Assembly: GCA_002104905.1 (NCBI GenBank)
Contig: MCFE01000554.1
Span: 1 to 58,824 of the forward strand
DNA: 58,824 bases
Source: Basidiobolus meristosporus CBS 931.73
Taxonomy: Eukaryota; Basidiobolomycota; Basidiobolomycetes; Basidiobolales; Basidiobolaceae
Reading direction: 5' to 3'
Each line of letters opens with the position of its first letter. Within the stretch, counting starts at the first letter, position 1. Both the position numbers and the translations under genes were made by a program. Positions 18,851 to 29,639 of the stretch are shown here, in pieces. Under the pieces are notes generated by a model. The model saw only the letters and a list, made by a program, of their open reading frames with translations, searched no databases and was not told where the DNA came from.

Positions 18851-21341
18851 GGGCATTGTGCTAATTGTATAGGCAAATGAAGTTGAAAAATTTATCAGTG
18901 TTTGTACAGTTTCTTACCAAGGGTGGCATGGCATAGCTGCAGTCTCAGTGCGCTAAACAACTATTTGAGGGGATCTAACTGGCCAGTACATATGATTGCC
19001 TTAGATGGCACACACCTGAGGGTTTTTTGACAGCCTCATTGCAAGCTTCTAATGACATTATCATGGCAGTATGGCGGCCTACAGCTAATTCTGTATAATG
19101 CTACTTCAATAAACGGTATTTCCTTTTCCTACCTCCCCTTGCACAATTCAGATATTCCAATGTTGCATAACGTCACTTTATCTCCTACCCACTACCACCT
19201 TGGGTATTCCACCTATAGCATGATTCAAAAATTACTGTGGCCTCCTGCTGATCAACCTCTACACACATGCACACCTGCTACAATTGACATACTTCTATGA
19301 CATCAATTTTACAGCTTTTTGGTGTTCTGCTTACAATGTTGCCATATACCTTTTGTTGCCAGTATATTTACATCTTGCAAATGTATGCTTGGTTGCTGCC
19401 ACTCCTGCCATGAATACCTCTGAAATATATGCAAAGAACTTTTTGGTACTTATCCAAAATGTTCTTTCTCCCTGCTGGATTCTAGTCCCACCTAAAGGTG
19501 GCTTCTGGCTCTTGTTTGTGTGAATTCTGTAGCAAATAATGTAGGTATTGGCTTGTGACCTAAATAAATCAGGCATACCTTGGTAGAGTCTTCCTAACAA
19601 AAATTAGTTGCATATTGCACCCAGTTTAACTTTTTGTGGCTTAACTATAACCCATGTGTTGAGGCTGCTTAGCCTCTTAATGCCATATACATGGGTGTCA
19701 CCATGTGTACATCTGTCCTCAGTATTCTCCAACTCTTCCTGGCTGTCCTCCATGTGCCAACTCACCACATCCATGAAGGACTTGAAGGTAATGTTCTTGA
19801 TGAGATTGGGAATTGGTAGCACCTGCAACTTGACTTTTCCTCCTAACTCCACATACATCTACTCCTCAGAAACTCCCAATAGGTAAAGCAAGGTCCAGTA
19901 TTTCCTCATACCAAGCAAGATGGAGTAGCAGCTGGATACTCTAGCAGCAAAGATATATGCATTGGCTCATTTGTGGCTAGCAGGATTTGCTAGTAGAGGA
20001 CTTGTTTAATAAGAATCCATCAAGTGCCAAGGCAAAAGCATGGTCATACATACCTTCAAAGTGGCCCTTGATACTTGGCTGTATGTAATGTTTGCCATCA
20101 AGTACATTGAGTATGTTTGCACTTGATTGATACTGAGTGCATTACTTTATAGCTTCACAATATTTGTTAGACTGCATGAGCTTCTCTTGATGGGGTATAT
20201 CCAAAATACATATGAGGAGTGTGAGCAATGTTTTCCCCCAATGGTGGTTGAATCCTGACAAGTTGAACACCTTGCAATGGTGGTATTTCCTGATGTAAAT
20301 ATCCTGCAATTTTTCACACCTGCTGGTACCTGGATGGTCTCTGGGTCATGTGCTGCCAGCCACATGACAGTTTTCCATCTATACCATGTACATTGTAGGT
20401 TGCCTCTTGGGTTGATTTTGGCTAGTAGTACTAAATCTTTAAAGCCCCCATTTTGATATTACAGGCAACATGCCAGTACTCTGGCCACAACTTCATATCA
20501 TTCACCAGTAGATGGATTTCTGGGCTCACTTGATTTCATTTAGTATCCTTGGCATTTTTTTTCACAGGTGTTGTCTCATTACATAATGGGATTTTGCCAG
20601 GCTCATGCAAGGTACTGTTGTTAGAGAAGATAAGCTCACAATGCATCAATGAGCCTGTTTCTTAGGTAAGCTATTACACTGTGACTGATATTTAGAAGGT
20701 TGGGGTGAGCCTAACAGTGTCACAAACTCACCTGGCTCAGTTTGCCCAAGGTGCCAAGTACAGCAAGGTGCAGTTATTAAAGTATCATGAGGCTGCCAAG
20801 ATATTGTTGCTATAGTAGTAACTGGTGAATGGTCAAATATAACTTGTGCAGCAAAACCCTGGCTATAAACCTTGTAGTACCTCCTATGCTGCCTGTGTGC
20901 TTTATGGCTGAGAGGCTTGCTAGCATAGCCATATGGTTGTTTTTTGCTTCTCTTGCAGCATTAAATCTGTTGCAATTTAAGAAGTGATTTGGATATAAGG
21001 AACTTATCAAGAAATGGTGATAATAGTTAAACTTTTGTTTATCAGTAAAGAAGCTCAGTATTTATACCTTTGTAGAAGTAATACTGCTGTCACACTAAGT
21101 AAGGAGGGTTACTCAATATTCAGGAGCGTTCTATAACAGTTTCAGGGTTAGTACATGACAGTTAGTATTAGTGCTAATTTGATCCTAACTATAGGGGAAT
21201 AATCATAAGATCATAGATCTGGAGAAAGTGGCAAAGTTAGAGCAGTAAATTAGTCCCACAGTGACCAAGACAAGTCCAGAATTGTCCAGTGAGCTTTTAG
21301 CTGCAGAATGATACCAAATAGTCCAATATTTTAACAGAATC
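18851..21341 (-). pseudogene. T transposase-like gene, copy T2, longest
   Basis: The minus strand runs from a zinc finger near 20960-20880 (KPLSHKAHRQHRRYY; the first two cysteines are lost) through an acidic stretch and EFVTLLGSPQPS. It continues through CSTCQDSTTIGGKH near 20270, KHYIQPSIKGHFEGMYDHAF near 20060, and the open piece 19858-19604 (SWHMEDSQEELEN) to IQQGERTFWISTKKFFAYIS near 19470. About 700 codons are recognisable, with many stops and frame changes. A solo copia B LTR splits it right before the finger. Similarity to T1 and T4 continues to about 18860. The exact transposon superfamily is unresolved. Confidence 0.55.
20968..21336 (-). repeat. solo copia B LTR inside T2
   Basis: It is 369 bp. 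On the minus strand it starts TGTTAAAATATTGG and ends AAATTGCAACA. It is flanked by AAATC (20963-20967) and GAATC (21337-21341), a 5-bp duplication with one mismatch. Copy T3 at 23210-23225 shows the uninterrupted sequence, so this is a clean solo insertion. Confidence 0.92.
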
Positions 21342-21578
21342 AAAGTAGTCTTGCTCATGTGCAAACAGTTTGACCTTCAACAATGTAACACTACTACATA
21401 CTACTTGGTCAGTATTCACACAAGTTTAAGGCTGTCCTGTATTAGAGACATTGCACCTAGAAGAATGTAAGACTCAATGATCAACTACCATGGTAAACAT
21501 TATAAATTAAGTTGTGGCACCACATACACATGTACATCTAACACCACTTGCCCTTTGGTTTGACTCAATTACATATTT
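21342..21578. promoter_or_regulatory. shared 5' spacer between divergent T and ORF2
   Basis: About 240 bp lie between the T2 start (leftward) and ORF2 (rightward). The same spacer recurs at about 43420-43600, and in part at 23086-23195 inverted, with ATTGCACCTA and GTTGTGGCA conserved. It is a candidate bidirectional promoter by position only. No promoter element is proven. Confidence 0.35.
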
Positions 21579-21970
21579 ATGCTGCCAAAAATTGAAGCAA
21601 AGTTGTCTGGTTCCCTACCAAACCCCACTGCTGAGAGCAGCAAAAGAACAGTTGGACAACAGCTTGCTTTGACATTCAGTCCAACAAGCAGAACTACATC
21701 CAAAAAAGGCCCTGTGAACAGTGTGCCCACTGAAGGTAATAATGTGGACTCAGTCTTTCAAGCAAGTAGGCAATTAGGAATCTGTGCAGAGCCACAAGCT
21801 GGCCATACTGCTGAGGCAAATGAGAATGTAGCAAGAGCAGTACCTCTAGTTGCAGACCAGCTAGTGGCCATCATAACTTCACCACTACCTGTATTAGCAA
21901 GTATATTGTCAGCTCATATAGGACAGCTAATGAGGCCATCAGGTGAAGTGGTTGACAGGATAGATGCAAA
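21579..21970 (+). CDS. ORF2 of T family, N-terminal part (copy 2, truncated by copia A)
   Basis: Open from ATG 21579 (MLPKIEAKLSGSLPNP) through SRTTSKKGP, EGNNVDS, AEPQAGHTAEANENVARAV and ILSAHIGQLMRP to DRIDAN. There it meets the copia A LTR at 21971. The reading frame runs on into the LTR to 22025 by chance. It is Ser/Thr-rich at first, then Ala-rich and helical, with no signal peptide or known domain. It matches 5042-4770 and 43719-43960. It lies divergent to T2 and is probably an accessory protein of the same element. Confidence 0.5.
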
Positions 21971-22317
21971 TGTTGTAAGAGTCTTGGAGATATTGGAAGA
22001 TTGGGAGAACAAGTCAATCTTGTGATTTTCACTTAATGATTTATCAAATATAAAAGTAGTATTTATGCATTTACATTGTCTTGGCATAACAAACACATAG
22101 AATAGATTATGGAAGGTATTAAGTTCATGTGTGCAAAGTTTGGGGCTGTTTGAACAATTTTAAGAATTTACATGTTTTGGGTACCCAATATTTTGGTGAA
22201 AATATTCCAAGTAAATCCCAACAAGGATTTTGGTCAGTATTGTCTGGAATTTGAAGGTAATGATCTAAGTGGCTTAGTAAGGCTAGTATTTAAGTGGAAT
22301 AGCAAATTTCTAAGACA
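21971..22317 (-). repeat. copia A LTR (3' LTR of A5)
   Basis: On the minus strand it starts TGTCTTAGAAATTT and ends GACTCTTACAACA. It matches 56898-57247. Confidence 0.9.
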
Positions 22318-23085
22318 CTCCCACTCAACTAAATGCTCATCCTGACTGGTCCTAATTTTGATCAAAATATTCAAACTTGTCTCTAGGTAATGGCTTGGTA
22401 AAAATGTCTGCAATCATTGCATTGGTAAGACAGTACACTAAGCTAACTAAGTTAATTTCTAAAGCTGCACATAAGAAATGATGTCTAATATCTATGCGCT
22501 TAGTTCTAGCACAAAAGTAGGATTTCTTCCTAATTGTAGACATTCTTGATTATCTTGAAATAAAGTAATAGGCATTCTTTAGCATAAGCCTAAATCCATA
22601 AAAAGCTTTCTTAACCACATTACTTCTTTTGTAGCTTCACAGGCTGCCATATACTGTGCCTCTGTGGTGGAAAGTGCTACTGTTGGTTGCGTTTGTGGTT
22701 TCCATGAATTTGCTCCTATGCAATAAAGAAAGGTGTTTTATGTGGTGGATCTTTTGTCTTTCATATTTTGTCCCCAATCAGCATCAGAAAATCACACCAC
22801 ATCCAGATCCAAACTGTAACAAGTGTATCTTAAGCAGATATCAACAGTTCCTTTCCAATATCCAAAAATCCACTTAAATGCTGCAATGAGATATTATCCA
22901 TAGTTCTGTTTATGCTGGCTGACAACTCCTACTTAAACAAGATATCTGGACATGTTCCAAGCTTGCTATGCATCAGATTACTAACTGTAGATTGATAAGG
23001 AAAGTCAGGGCTTTCAGATGGCACTAAGATCTGTTGATTTGGTTGCAATTTGACCAAGCTAAATCTTGTCCTCATTGGGGTAGCT
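22318..23085 (-). pseudogene. copia A RNase H region of A5
   Basis: The minus strand shows AEAQYMAACEATKEVMWL-like coding with frame changes, a damaged ATTEAEY site, and the conserved tail TKPLPRDKFEY. The intact equivalent is 57259-58010 in A4. The reverse transcriptase core is missing. Confidence 0.75.
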
Positions 23086-24161
23086 GCTGATGTAGGTGCA
23101 ATGTCTTAAATACTAGACTGTCTTGAGTTCACATGAGTATTGAACAAAAAGTGATATAATTGTGTTACATTGTTGAAGGCTAATCTATTTGCCCCATGGA
23201 CAAAACTACTTGGATTCAATGCTGTAAGAGAAGAGATAAAAGACCATGTGGCTATTGTAGCAAGCCTCTCAGCCATGAAGCATACAGAGAGCATAGGAAG
23301 TATTACAAGGATCATGGCCAGTGTTTTGCCACACAAGTCATATTTGACCATTCATTGTTCAGTACTGTACCAACACTATCTTGCTGGCCTGTTGATACTT
23401 CTACATTGGCACCTGGCTGTCTTTATCACTTTGCACTAACTGATTCAGGTGAGTTTGTGACACCTTTAGGCTCACCTCAGCCTTCTGAATAGAGCACACA
23501 GAGTGAGAGCTCTGACAAAGAAGGTGTACTGATGGATTGTGAGTCTATCTCCCCTACAACAGTAACACGCCTGAGCCTGGTCAATTCCCAATATGCAAGG
23601 ATACAACACCCATTGAAAAAATGCAAAGGATACTTTATGGGGCCAAGTTAGCCCAGTAATGCATCCACTAGTGAATGATGTAATGCTGTGGCTAGGGAAG
23701 TAGTACATTTCCACTGATATCAGTGCTGGGGGCTTTGGAAATTCATTACAACTTCTTGCCAAAATCATTCTGGGATTTAACTTGCCATGTACATGGTATA
23801 AGTGGACAACCATCATGCAGCCAGCAACATACAACCAGCAACATAAAACCCAGAGACTGTCCTGATTCTAGCATGTATTAACAGTTGCATGGCATTCACA
23901 TCCAAAAATACTACTATTGCAGTGTGTTCAAACTGTTGGGAGTCCACCACCATTGAGGAGTACATTGTTCACACTCCAGATTTATCCCAGTAATACCCTG
24001 TCAAAGACACTTATGCAGTCCAATAAATATTGTAAGGCTATTCTATAACACTCCCAGTATCAATCAAGTGCAAGCATATCCATTATATTTGATGGCAAAC
24101 ATCACAAACAGCTAAGAAGCAAGGGCTATGCTGGAGGTATGTATGACCATGCCTTTGCCTT
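23086..24161 (+). pseudogene. T transposase-like gene, copy T3, N-terminal half with intact zinc finger
   Basis: After a short 5' spacer, the frame 23196-23492 starts MDKTTWIQCCKRRDKR. It carries PCGYCSKPLSHEAYREHRKY (CX2C followed by two spaced histidines), a C2H2-like DNA-binding finger near residues 16-36. A polar region with EFVTPLGSPQPSE follows. Later pieces read LPCTWYKWTT near 23790, SVQTVGSP near 23935, and FDGKHHKQLRSKGYAGGMYD at 24090-24150. The copia B 5' LTR interrupts it at 24162, inside the MYDHAF motif. Confidence 0.55.
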
Positions 24162-24529
24162 TGTTAAAATACTGAACTATTTGGTATTATTCAGCAGCTA
24201 AAAACTTAATTAATAATTCTAGACTACTCTTGGTCACTGTAGACTTGTTTACAGCCCCAGCTTTGCCAGTTTCTTCACATCTATGATCCTATGATTATTC
24301 CCCTATAGGTAAGATCAAGTTAGTACTTTTTACCAAACATTATGTACTAACCCTGAAACTGTTACAGAATACTCCTGAATGTTAAGAAGCCCTTCTTACT
24401 TGGTGTTACAACTGTATTACTTCTACAAAGGTATAAATACTGACCCTCTTTATGAATAAACAACAGTTCAGCTATAATCACTATATCTTGATAGGTTCCT
24501 TATATCCAAATCACTTCTCAAATTAAACA
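24162..24529 (+). repeat. 5' LTR of copia B copy 2
   Basis: It is 368 bp, from TGTTAAAATACTGAAC to CAAATTAAACA, with TATA-like GGTATAAATACTG near 24430. GGTTTAAGCCC follows as the probable primer-binding site. Confidence 0.93.
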
Positions 24530-24562
24530 GGTTTAAGCCCTCATTGCCTTTGCCTATTCTAA

Positions 24563-25340
24563 AGATGACTTCCACCAGCAAACAGAACAACACAATTATC
24601 CTTGTTGTAAAGGAGAGGTTTGATAGGAAGAGCTAAAGACTTTAGAGAATTAAGATGCAGATCCACTTTGAGGAAAGAAAGCTTACAATATAGAGATAAG
24701 AAATGAAGTTGAGCCCAAAGGAACAGCAAAAGAAGTGGAGAAGTTACAAGAGAAGGAGAGAAAGGCATTTAGTGCTATATGCATCAATGTGCAAGATTCC
24801 TTCTTGGCACTAATCTGGGCTTCAAATACTGCCAAAGCAACATGGAAATCCTTAGAGAGAATATTTAGGGCAAAGTCAGTATCAAGCAAGCTTTATTTGA
24901 AACAAAAGTTCTTTCACATGATGAGGAAGTCAGATGATGACATGCTACAACTCATTACTAGAATGGAGACACCTGCAGAAGAACTTTACAGTATTACTGC
25001 TGGTGTAGATGATGACAAAAAAATACTCTGTCTGCTTTGCAGCCTACCAAATGAGTATGAGCCACTCATGCTTTCATTTATGTGCAGAGAATGCAATTTG
25101 GCATTAGACTTTGTCACAAGAAGACTTCACCATGATGAACTCAGACTTAATGATCATGCAGAGAAATTGCAGGCATTCCTTTATTCTGCTCAGAAAGGCA
25201 CACAGAAAAGGGAAAGCAACAAAACCCAAGCAAAACTGGTTGCTGTAACTACTGTAAGAAGCCAGGACACTGGGCTACAGAATGCAAGAAGAAACAAGCA
25301 GACAAGAAACAGCAACTGGAATAGGCAAACCATTTAACCA
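24563..25340 (+). pseudogene. copia B gag
   Basis: ATG 24563 opens MTSTSKQNNT and stops at about 24632. The long frame 24735-25337 then gives the capsid-type domain common to copia gag (TAKATWKSLERIFRAKSVSS, SLPNEYEPLMLSF, VTRRLHHDELRL). A zinc knuckle CNYCKKPGHWATEC is intact at 25244-25285 but lies in a different frame from the capsid, so one frameshift precedes it. It would package the element RNA in cytoplasmic particles. Confidence 0.82.
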
Positions 25341-25389
25341 CTGATGAACAGTTATTTGTAACTGTACAAGCAAGTGCAAGTAACCAAAG

Positions 25390-25704
25390 TATGAATGGTA
25401 CATTGACTCTGGAGCATCGCAGCATATTTCTGGTATAAAGGTGTGGGTCAGCCATTTAAAGACTATTTTTGTCAGAAAGGTTTATCTGGGAGACAACTCT
25501 GCACTGGAAGCTATCACCAGTGAGTCTACAATACTAAATATGAGTAATATCTCAGAAAATACAGCAGCAAAATTGAATGATGTACTCTACATTCCTGGCA
25601 TAGCTAAGAAAATACTCTCAGTCAGTAAAGCAACTGCTCGGGGACTGAAATTTGTTTTTACTAAGCCAAACTGCTCTATGTTGAATGAAAGCAACAAAGA
25701 TTAG
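25390..25704 (+). pseudogene. copia B protease region
   Basis: YEWYIDSGASQHISGIKVW near 25400-25445 carries an intact D-S-G-A protease site. The frame 25441-25704 continues with VYLGDNSALEAI and KLNDVLYIPGIAKKILSVSK, the usual protease C-terminus. It is separated from gag by stops. Confidence 0.8.
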
Positions 25705-26777
25705 CTTTGGGAATCAGAGATCATATTTTTACAAGTTACAATGCAAGATCATTGTACCTGAGTAAGCCAACATTGCTGAAACCAATGAAACTAATGGGGA
25801 GACATGGTATGGGAGGATAGGACACATTGGGGAACAGAAAATGAGCCAATTGGTGAAAAATGATCTTGTTTACGGCCTAAGTTACTCAATTCTGATCAAA
25901 TTTACATTCTGTAAAGGATGTTCACTTGGCAAACAAGCTGGGCAGTATTTCAAGAGCTTAGGAGGCATCAACACCACAAAAATACTTGCTATTGTACACT
26001 CAGACATATGTGGGCACATGAGAGCACTGTCCTTTGGAGCCAAGAGATACATTATGACGTTGATTGATGACAAGACAAGATATACATGGGTGTCTTCCTC
26101 AAGTCAAAGAATGAGACTTGGGAGATGCTTAAGCACCTCAAGAACATGGCAGAAATACAAACAGGGTGTATATTGAAGGTACTTTGAAGTGACAATACTG
26201 CTCAAAAGAGTTTGCAAAATACTGCTCATCTACAGGTATATTTGAACAGACCACTGTTCCACATACTCCACAGCATAATGGAGTAGCAGAATGTGCATAT
26301 AAAACAATAGTAGAGATGAGAAGATCTATGCTACATGATAAGGGAGTGGACTACAAGTTTTGGGCTGAATCTGTAACTACCACTGTATACATCAAGAATT
26401 GATGCCCAACAACAGCACTGCAAGATTCTATACCCTTTGAAGCATATACAGGCAAAGAACCAGACCTCCAACCCCCCAGGATCTTTGGCAGTGGTATCTT
26501 TTATCACATCCCTGACAAAAAATGCTCAAAGCTGGAAGCAAAGTGTAGAAAAGTGATCCTTCTAGGGTATTGTGTTGATACTAGAGGGTATAGATTGTAT
26601 GATGGCAAACCTCAGAAGCTAATCAAGAGCAGGCATATTGAAATAAAGGAGAAATCAAGTCACAAAGCCACAGGAATCATTGGCCAGCTGCCTGATGATG
26701 CAATCAACACTAAAGAAGAAAATGCATATATGTGGGTCTACAAGATCAAGATAACCTCATATGGTACCATTTTCTAA
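25705..26777 (+). pseudogene. copia B integrase
   Basis: Pre-integrase GRIGHIGEQKMSQL and FCKGCSLGKQAGQYFKSLGG (25815-25965), then core start LAIVHSDICGHMRALSFGAK and LIDDKTRY (first acidic residues). A frameshift near 26170 leads to pieces of the catalytic core (EQTTVPHTPQHNGVAE near 26245). The C-terminal segment is KVILLGYCVDTRGYRLYDG in frame 26553-26777. Multiple stops are present. Confidence 0.82.
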
Positions 26778-28085
26778 GTACAATCCTAGATGGGTGACTA
26801 AGGGCCACTCTCAGATCCAGGGACTAGACATTGACAAAACATTTGCTCCAGTTGCCAAGTTTAACTCCATTAGGGCAGCTCTAGCCAGGACGGGTGTACA
26901 CAGACTAGATTGACACCAAATGGACATCAAAACAGCCTTTCTAAAGGGGATTGGCTAGAAACTATATACATGAGGCAACCAGAAGGTCTTACGGATCTAA
27001 AAGGCCCCCATAAGGTGTGCAGACTCAGGAAATTGTATTATGGGCTTAAGCAGGCACCTGGAGCATAGTATAACAAGATTGACACATATCTGGAGGAGAT
27101 TGGGTTCCTTTGTAGTACTGCATATCATGGTATAAATGAAAACAGCTCAGAATAGTATGATCATCCTAGTTCCTCATGTGGACAACCCAATAATAGCTAC
27201 AGGTGGCCAGGAGGCTCTTAAACAGAGAAAATCAGATCTCTTCAGCAAGTTTGAGCTAATCTATTTTAATTGAAGTGAATATTGATATACCTACACAGAA
27301 AGCTGTGCTAAATCAGTCAAAGTACTTCAGGGACATTTCTAGATGCTTCAGAAGGAAAAATTGCAAGCCTGCAGCTAGCCTTATGGACAATAATCTAGAT
27401 TTGAGCATATCTGAGCCAGTTTTAGGTGAACACAGCTCAAATGTGGACCAAAACTTTCTCTATCAATCAAAGATTGGTAGACTGATGTACTTCAAGGTGT
27501 CTACACATCCTGATATTGGAGTGGCAGTTAGAATAGTCAGTCAATTCATGCAGAATTATAGTTCAGATCAACAGCAGTTAAGCAGCCTTTCAGATATCTA
27601 TAAGGTATAAGGCAAAAATATGAATTTTATAGTGATTCAGATTGTTGTAGACATTTGATTAATAGATACTCCACCACTGGGTATATATTTCTTTATGCTG
27701 GTGCAGCCATTACTTGATATTACAAGAAACAACCAGCTGTGGCCCTATCTACAGCTGAAGCTGAATATATGGCTGCTTGCCAAGCAACTAAGGAGGCTAT
27801 CTGGCAATAGAATCATTCAAAGACTTAGGCTTTAATTCATATGAGCCAACATATATTTAAAAAAATAATTAAAGTTGTATTTCATTAGCAAGAAATCCTA
27901 CTAATCATGCCACAACTAAGCACATAGATATACAACACCACTTTGCAAGGGAAGTTGTAGAAGAAAACTTAGCAGAGTTGGTATACTGTCCAACCAACAA
28001 AATGGTGGCAGATATATGGACAAAACCACTAGCTGGACCACAATGTGAGAATCTCAGAGAGGAATTGGGATCAAGAAATCATTTA
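26778..28085 (+). pseudogene. copia B reverse transcriptase and RNase H
   Basis: Fragments in order: TFAPVAKFNSIRAA near 26840, ETIYMRQPEGLTD near 26958, and KVCRLRKLYYGLKQAPGA near 27020. A damaged catalytic segment follows (VDNPIIAT-like, near 27178). Frame 27275-27610 contains YQSKIGRLMYFKVSTHPDIG. RNase H follows with STAEAEYMAA near 27745, TTKHIDIQHHFAREVVEENL near 27915, and ADIWTKPLAGPQCENL near 28010. Stops and frame changes are frequent. Confidence 0.8.
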
Positions 28086-28096
28086 GTTGAGGGTAG

Positions 28097-28282
28097 TGTT
28101 GAGATATTGGACTATTTGGTATCATTCAGCTGCTAGCAATTTACTTAACACTTTTTGACTAGTCTTGGTCACTGTAGGACTAATTTGCAGCCCCAACTTT
28201 GCCAGTTTCCTCCCATATATGATCCTGTGATTATTCCCCTATAGTGAACATCAAATTCACACTTTTTACCAAACATTATGTA
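28097..28282 (+). repeat. 3' LTR of copia B copy 2, truncated
   Basis: It starts TGTTGAGATATTGG and runs to AACATTATGTA at 28282, where gypsy E begins. The rest of the LTR is not found in the window. Confidence 0.9.
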
Positions 28283-28649
28283 TGTCATGATCTATTGCAT
28301 GAATGTATAAGTTAGTTCAGTTTTTAGTCAAATCAATTAGTTATATGCTTAGCTTATGAGTATATCAGTATCATCTATCAAATCTGTAACATTAGTCAGC
28401 AAATGAATCAGCAGATCCTTATCAGACAGAAATAGATATTTTAAGTAGGGTCCTGTTGGGTAATGATGATGCAAACAAATGAGCCATCAGCCACAGCCTG
28501 CATCAGGCAATACAATCAGTCAGCAATTGATCTGGCAAAATGTATATAAGGAGCTGCTGGAACCTTAATGAAAACATGCTCAAGTTTTAGTGAATACAAT
28601 ACTAGCTAAACTCCCTATTCCTCTACAACTCTTATACCAAGACTTGTCA
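28283..28649 (+). repeat. 5' LTR of gypsy E copy 1
   Basis: It is 367 bp, TGTCATGATC to GACTTGTCA. The paired family member is 39803-40171 on the minus strand. The 3' edge is set by the TG...CA rule and by the primer-binding-like stretch that follows. Confidence 0.8.
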
Positions 28650-28710
28650 TCTTTGTTGCAGCAATAACCAGAAACCTCCTTCATGAGAAAGAAGAAGCCT
28701 CCCTCAAGAT

Positions 28711-29600
28711 GTCCAAAAATCAAGAATGGAAGTATGCTATGTAGCAAATCCTGACCCAACAGTAACAGTACTCCAGATCCTTAGCCAGCAGCAACAAGGA
28801 ATGACTGCCATGGCCCAAAGCCAGCAAAACCCTTCCAGGAGCAACCTTAGTGTGAAGGTCAACTGGTGCCATGGTAGAGTCAATGTAAATCTGGGAACTT
28901 GGCTCTTTCAGATTGAAGAAGCTTTCAAGGCTGGGGGAATTGCTCTATAAAGCAAGTTACATTGTGCAGCCTCTTGCCTGTCCGATACAGCTTTACAGTG
29001 GCACCACAACAAGATCAAGTCAGCCACCATGATGGGGTGCTCTACAATCTCTACCTGGGATAAGTTTGTGTTGGAAATTCAGGATGCCTTTGAACTCCCA
29101 CACAAACAGACACTACTAAGAAGAAAGTTGAAGACAATCAGAAATACAGGAATGGTCCATGAGTACAGCTATGAATATAGATGTCTACTTAGACAAATTG
29201 AAAGAATGGACCGCTGGTTCTAGTTGAATACTTTATTGATGGGTTGAAAGAAAGAACTTGAAAGGAAGTGAATTATCAAAGACCTCAGACTATCAAAGAA
29301 GCCATCAAGATTACCATTGAATATGACTCAGCTATGTTTGGAGTTGGAAAGCCCACAATGACTAATCAGTGAGGCTACCATCACTATGAAAGAAGACAAT
29401 CAGAAGTAGTGCCAATAGAAATATATGCTATGCAGAAGAATCCTACCTCAGAAGAATGTAAGTAGTAAGGACATTACTTTAATTTCCACCAGCAGAGACT
29501 TATTGCAAAGTACTGCCCTCAGAGAAGGAATGGACACCAGCCATCAAGAACCTTTAACCGTATTGAGGCCATGGAGCATAGTAACATGAAGGATGAACTT
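28711..29600 (+). pseudogene. gypsy E gag (copy 1)
   Basis: The start MSKNQEWKYAM at 28711 matches a minus-strand start at about 39744 in copy 2. Open pieces are 28726-28950 (WCHGRVNVNLGTWLFQIEEA) and 29029-29223 (TISTWDKFVLEIQDAFELP), the usual retrotransposon capsid pattern. A degraded zinc knuckle (FHQQRLIAKYCP) lies near 29480-29520. Several stops are present. Confidence 0.75.
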
Positions 29601-29639
29601 GAAGAAGACTCAGAACTCACCTTCCACATGACAGAAAAA

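Larger units (their letters stand above)
21971..23085 (-). mobile_element. copia A fragment: 3' LTR and polymerase/RNase H end (A5)
   Basis: LTR 21971-22317 (347 bp, minus) is preceded on the minus strand by a purine tract (GAGTGGGAG, 22318-22326) and the C-terminal coding region. That region contains HIDIRHHFLCAALEINLVSL and ADIFTKPLPRDKFEYFDQ (22543-22352) and RNase H remains to 23085. It stops abruptly in the segment before RNase H, joined to the T3 5' spacer. It inserted into ORF2. Confidence 0.85.
24162..28282 (+). mobile_element. copia B copy 2 (3' LTR interrupted by gypsy E)
   Basis: 5' LTR 24162-24529; internal gag, protease, integrase, reverse transcriptase and RNase H in canonical Ty1/copia order; purine tract GTTGAGGGTAG before the 3' LTR at 28097. 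The 3' LTR is cut at 28282 by the gypsy E LTR after 186 bp. The element lies in T3. The coding sequence carries many stops and frameshifts but the full domain order is visible, making this the reference copy of the family here. Confidence 0.92.
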
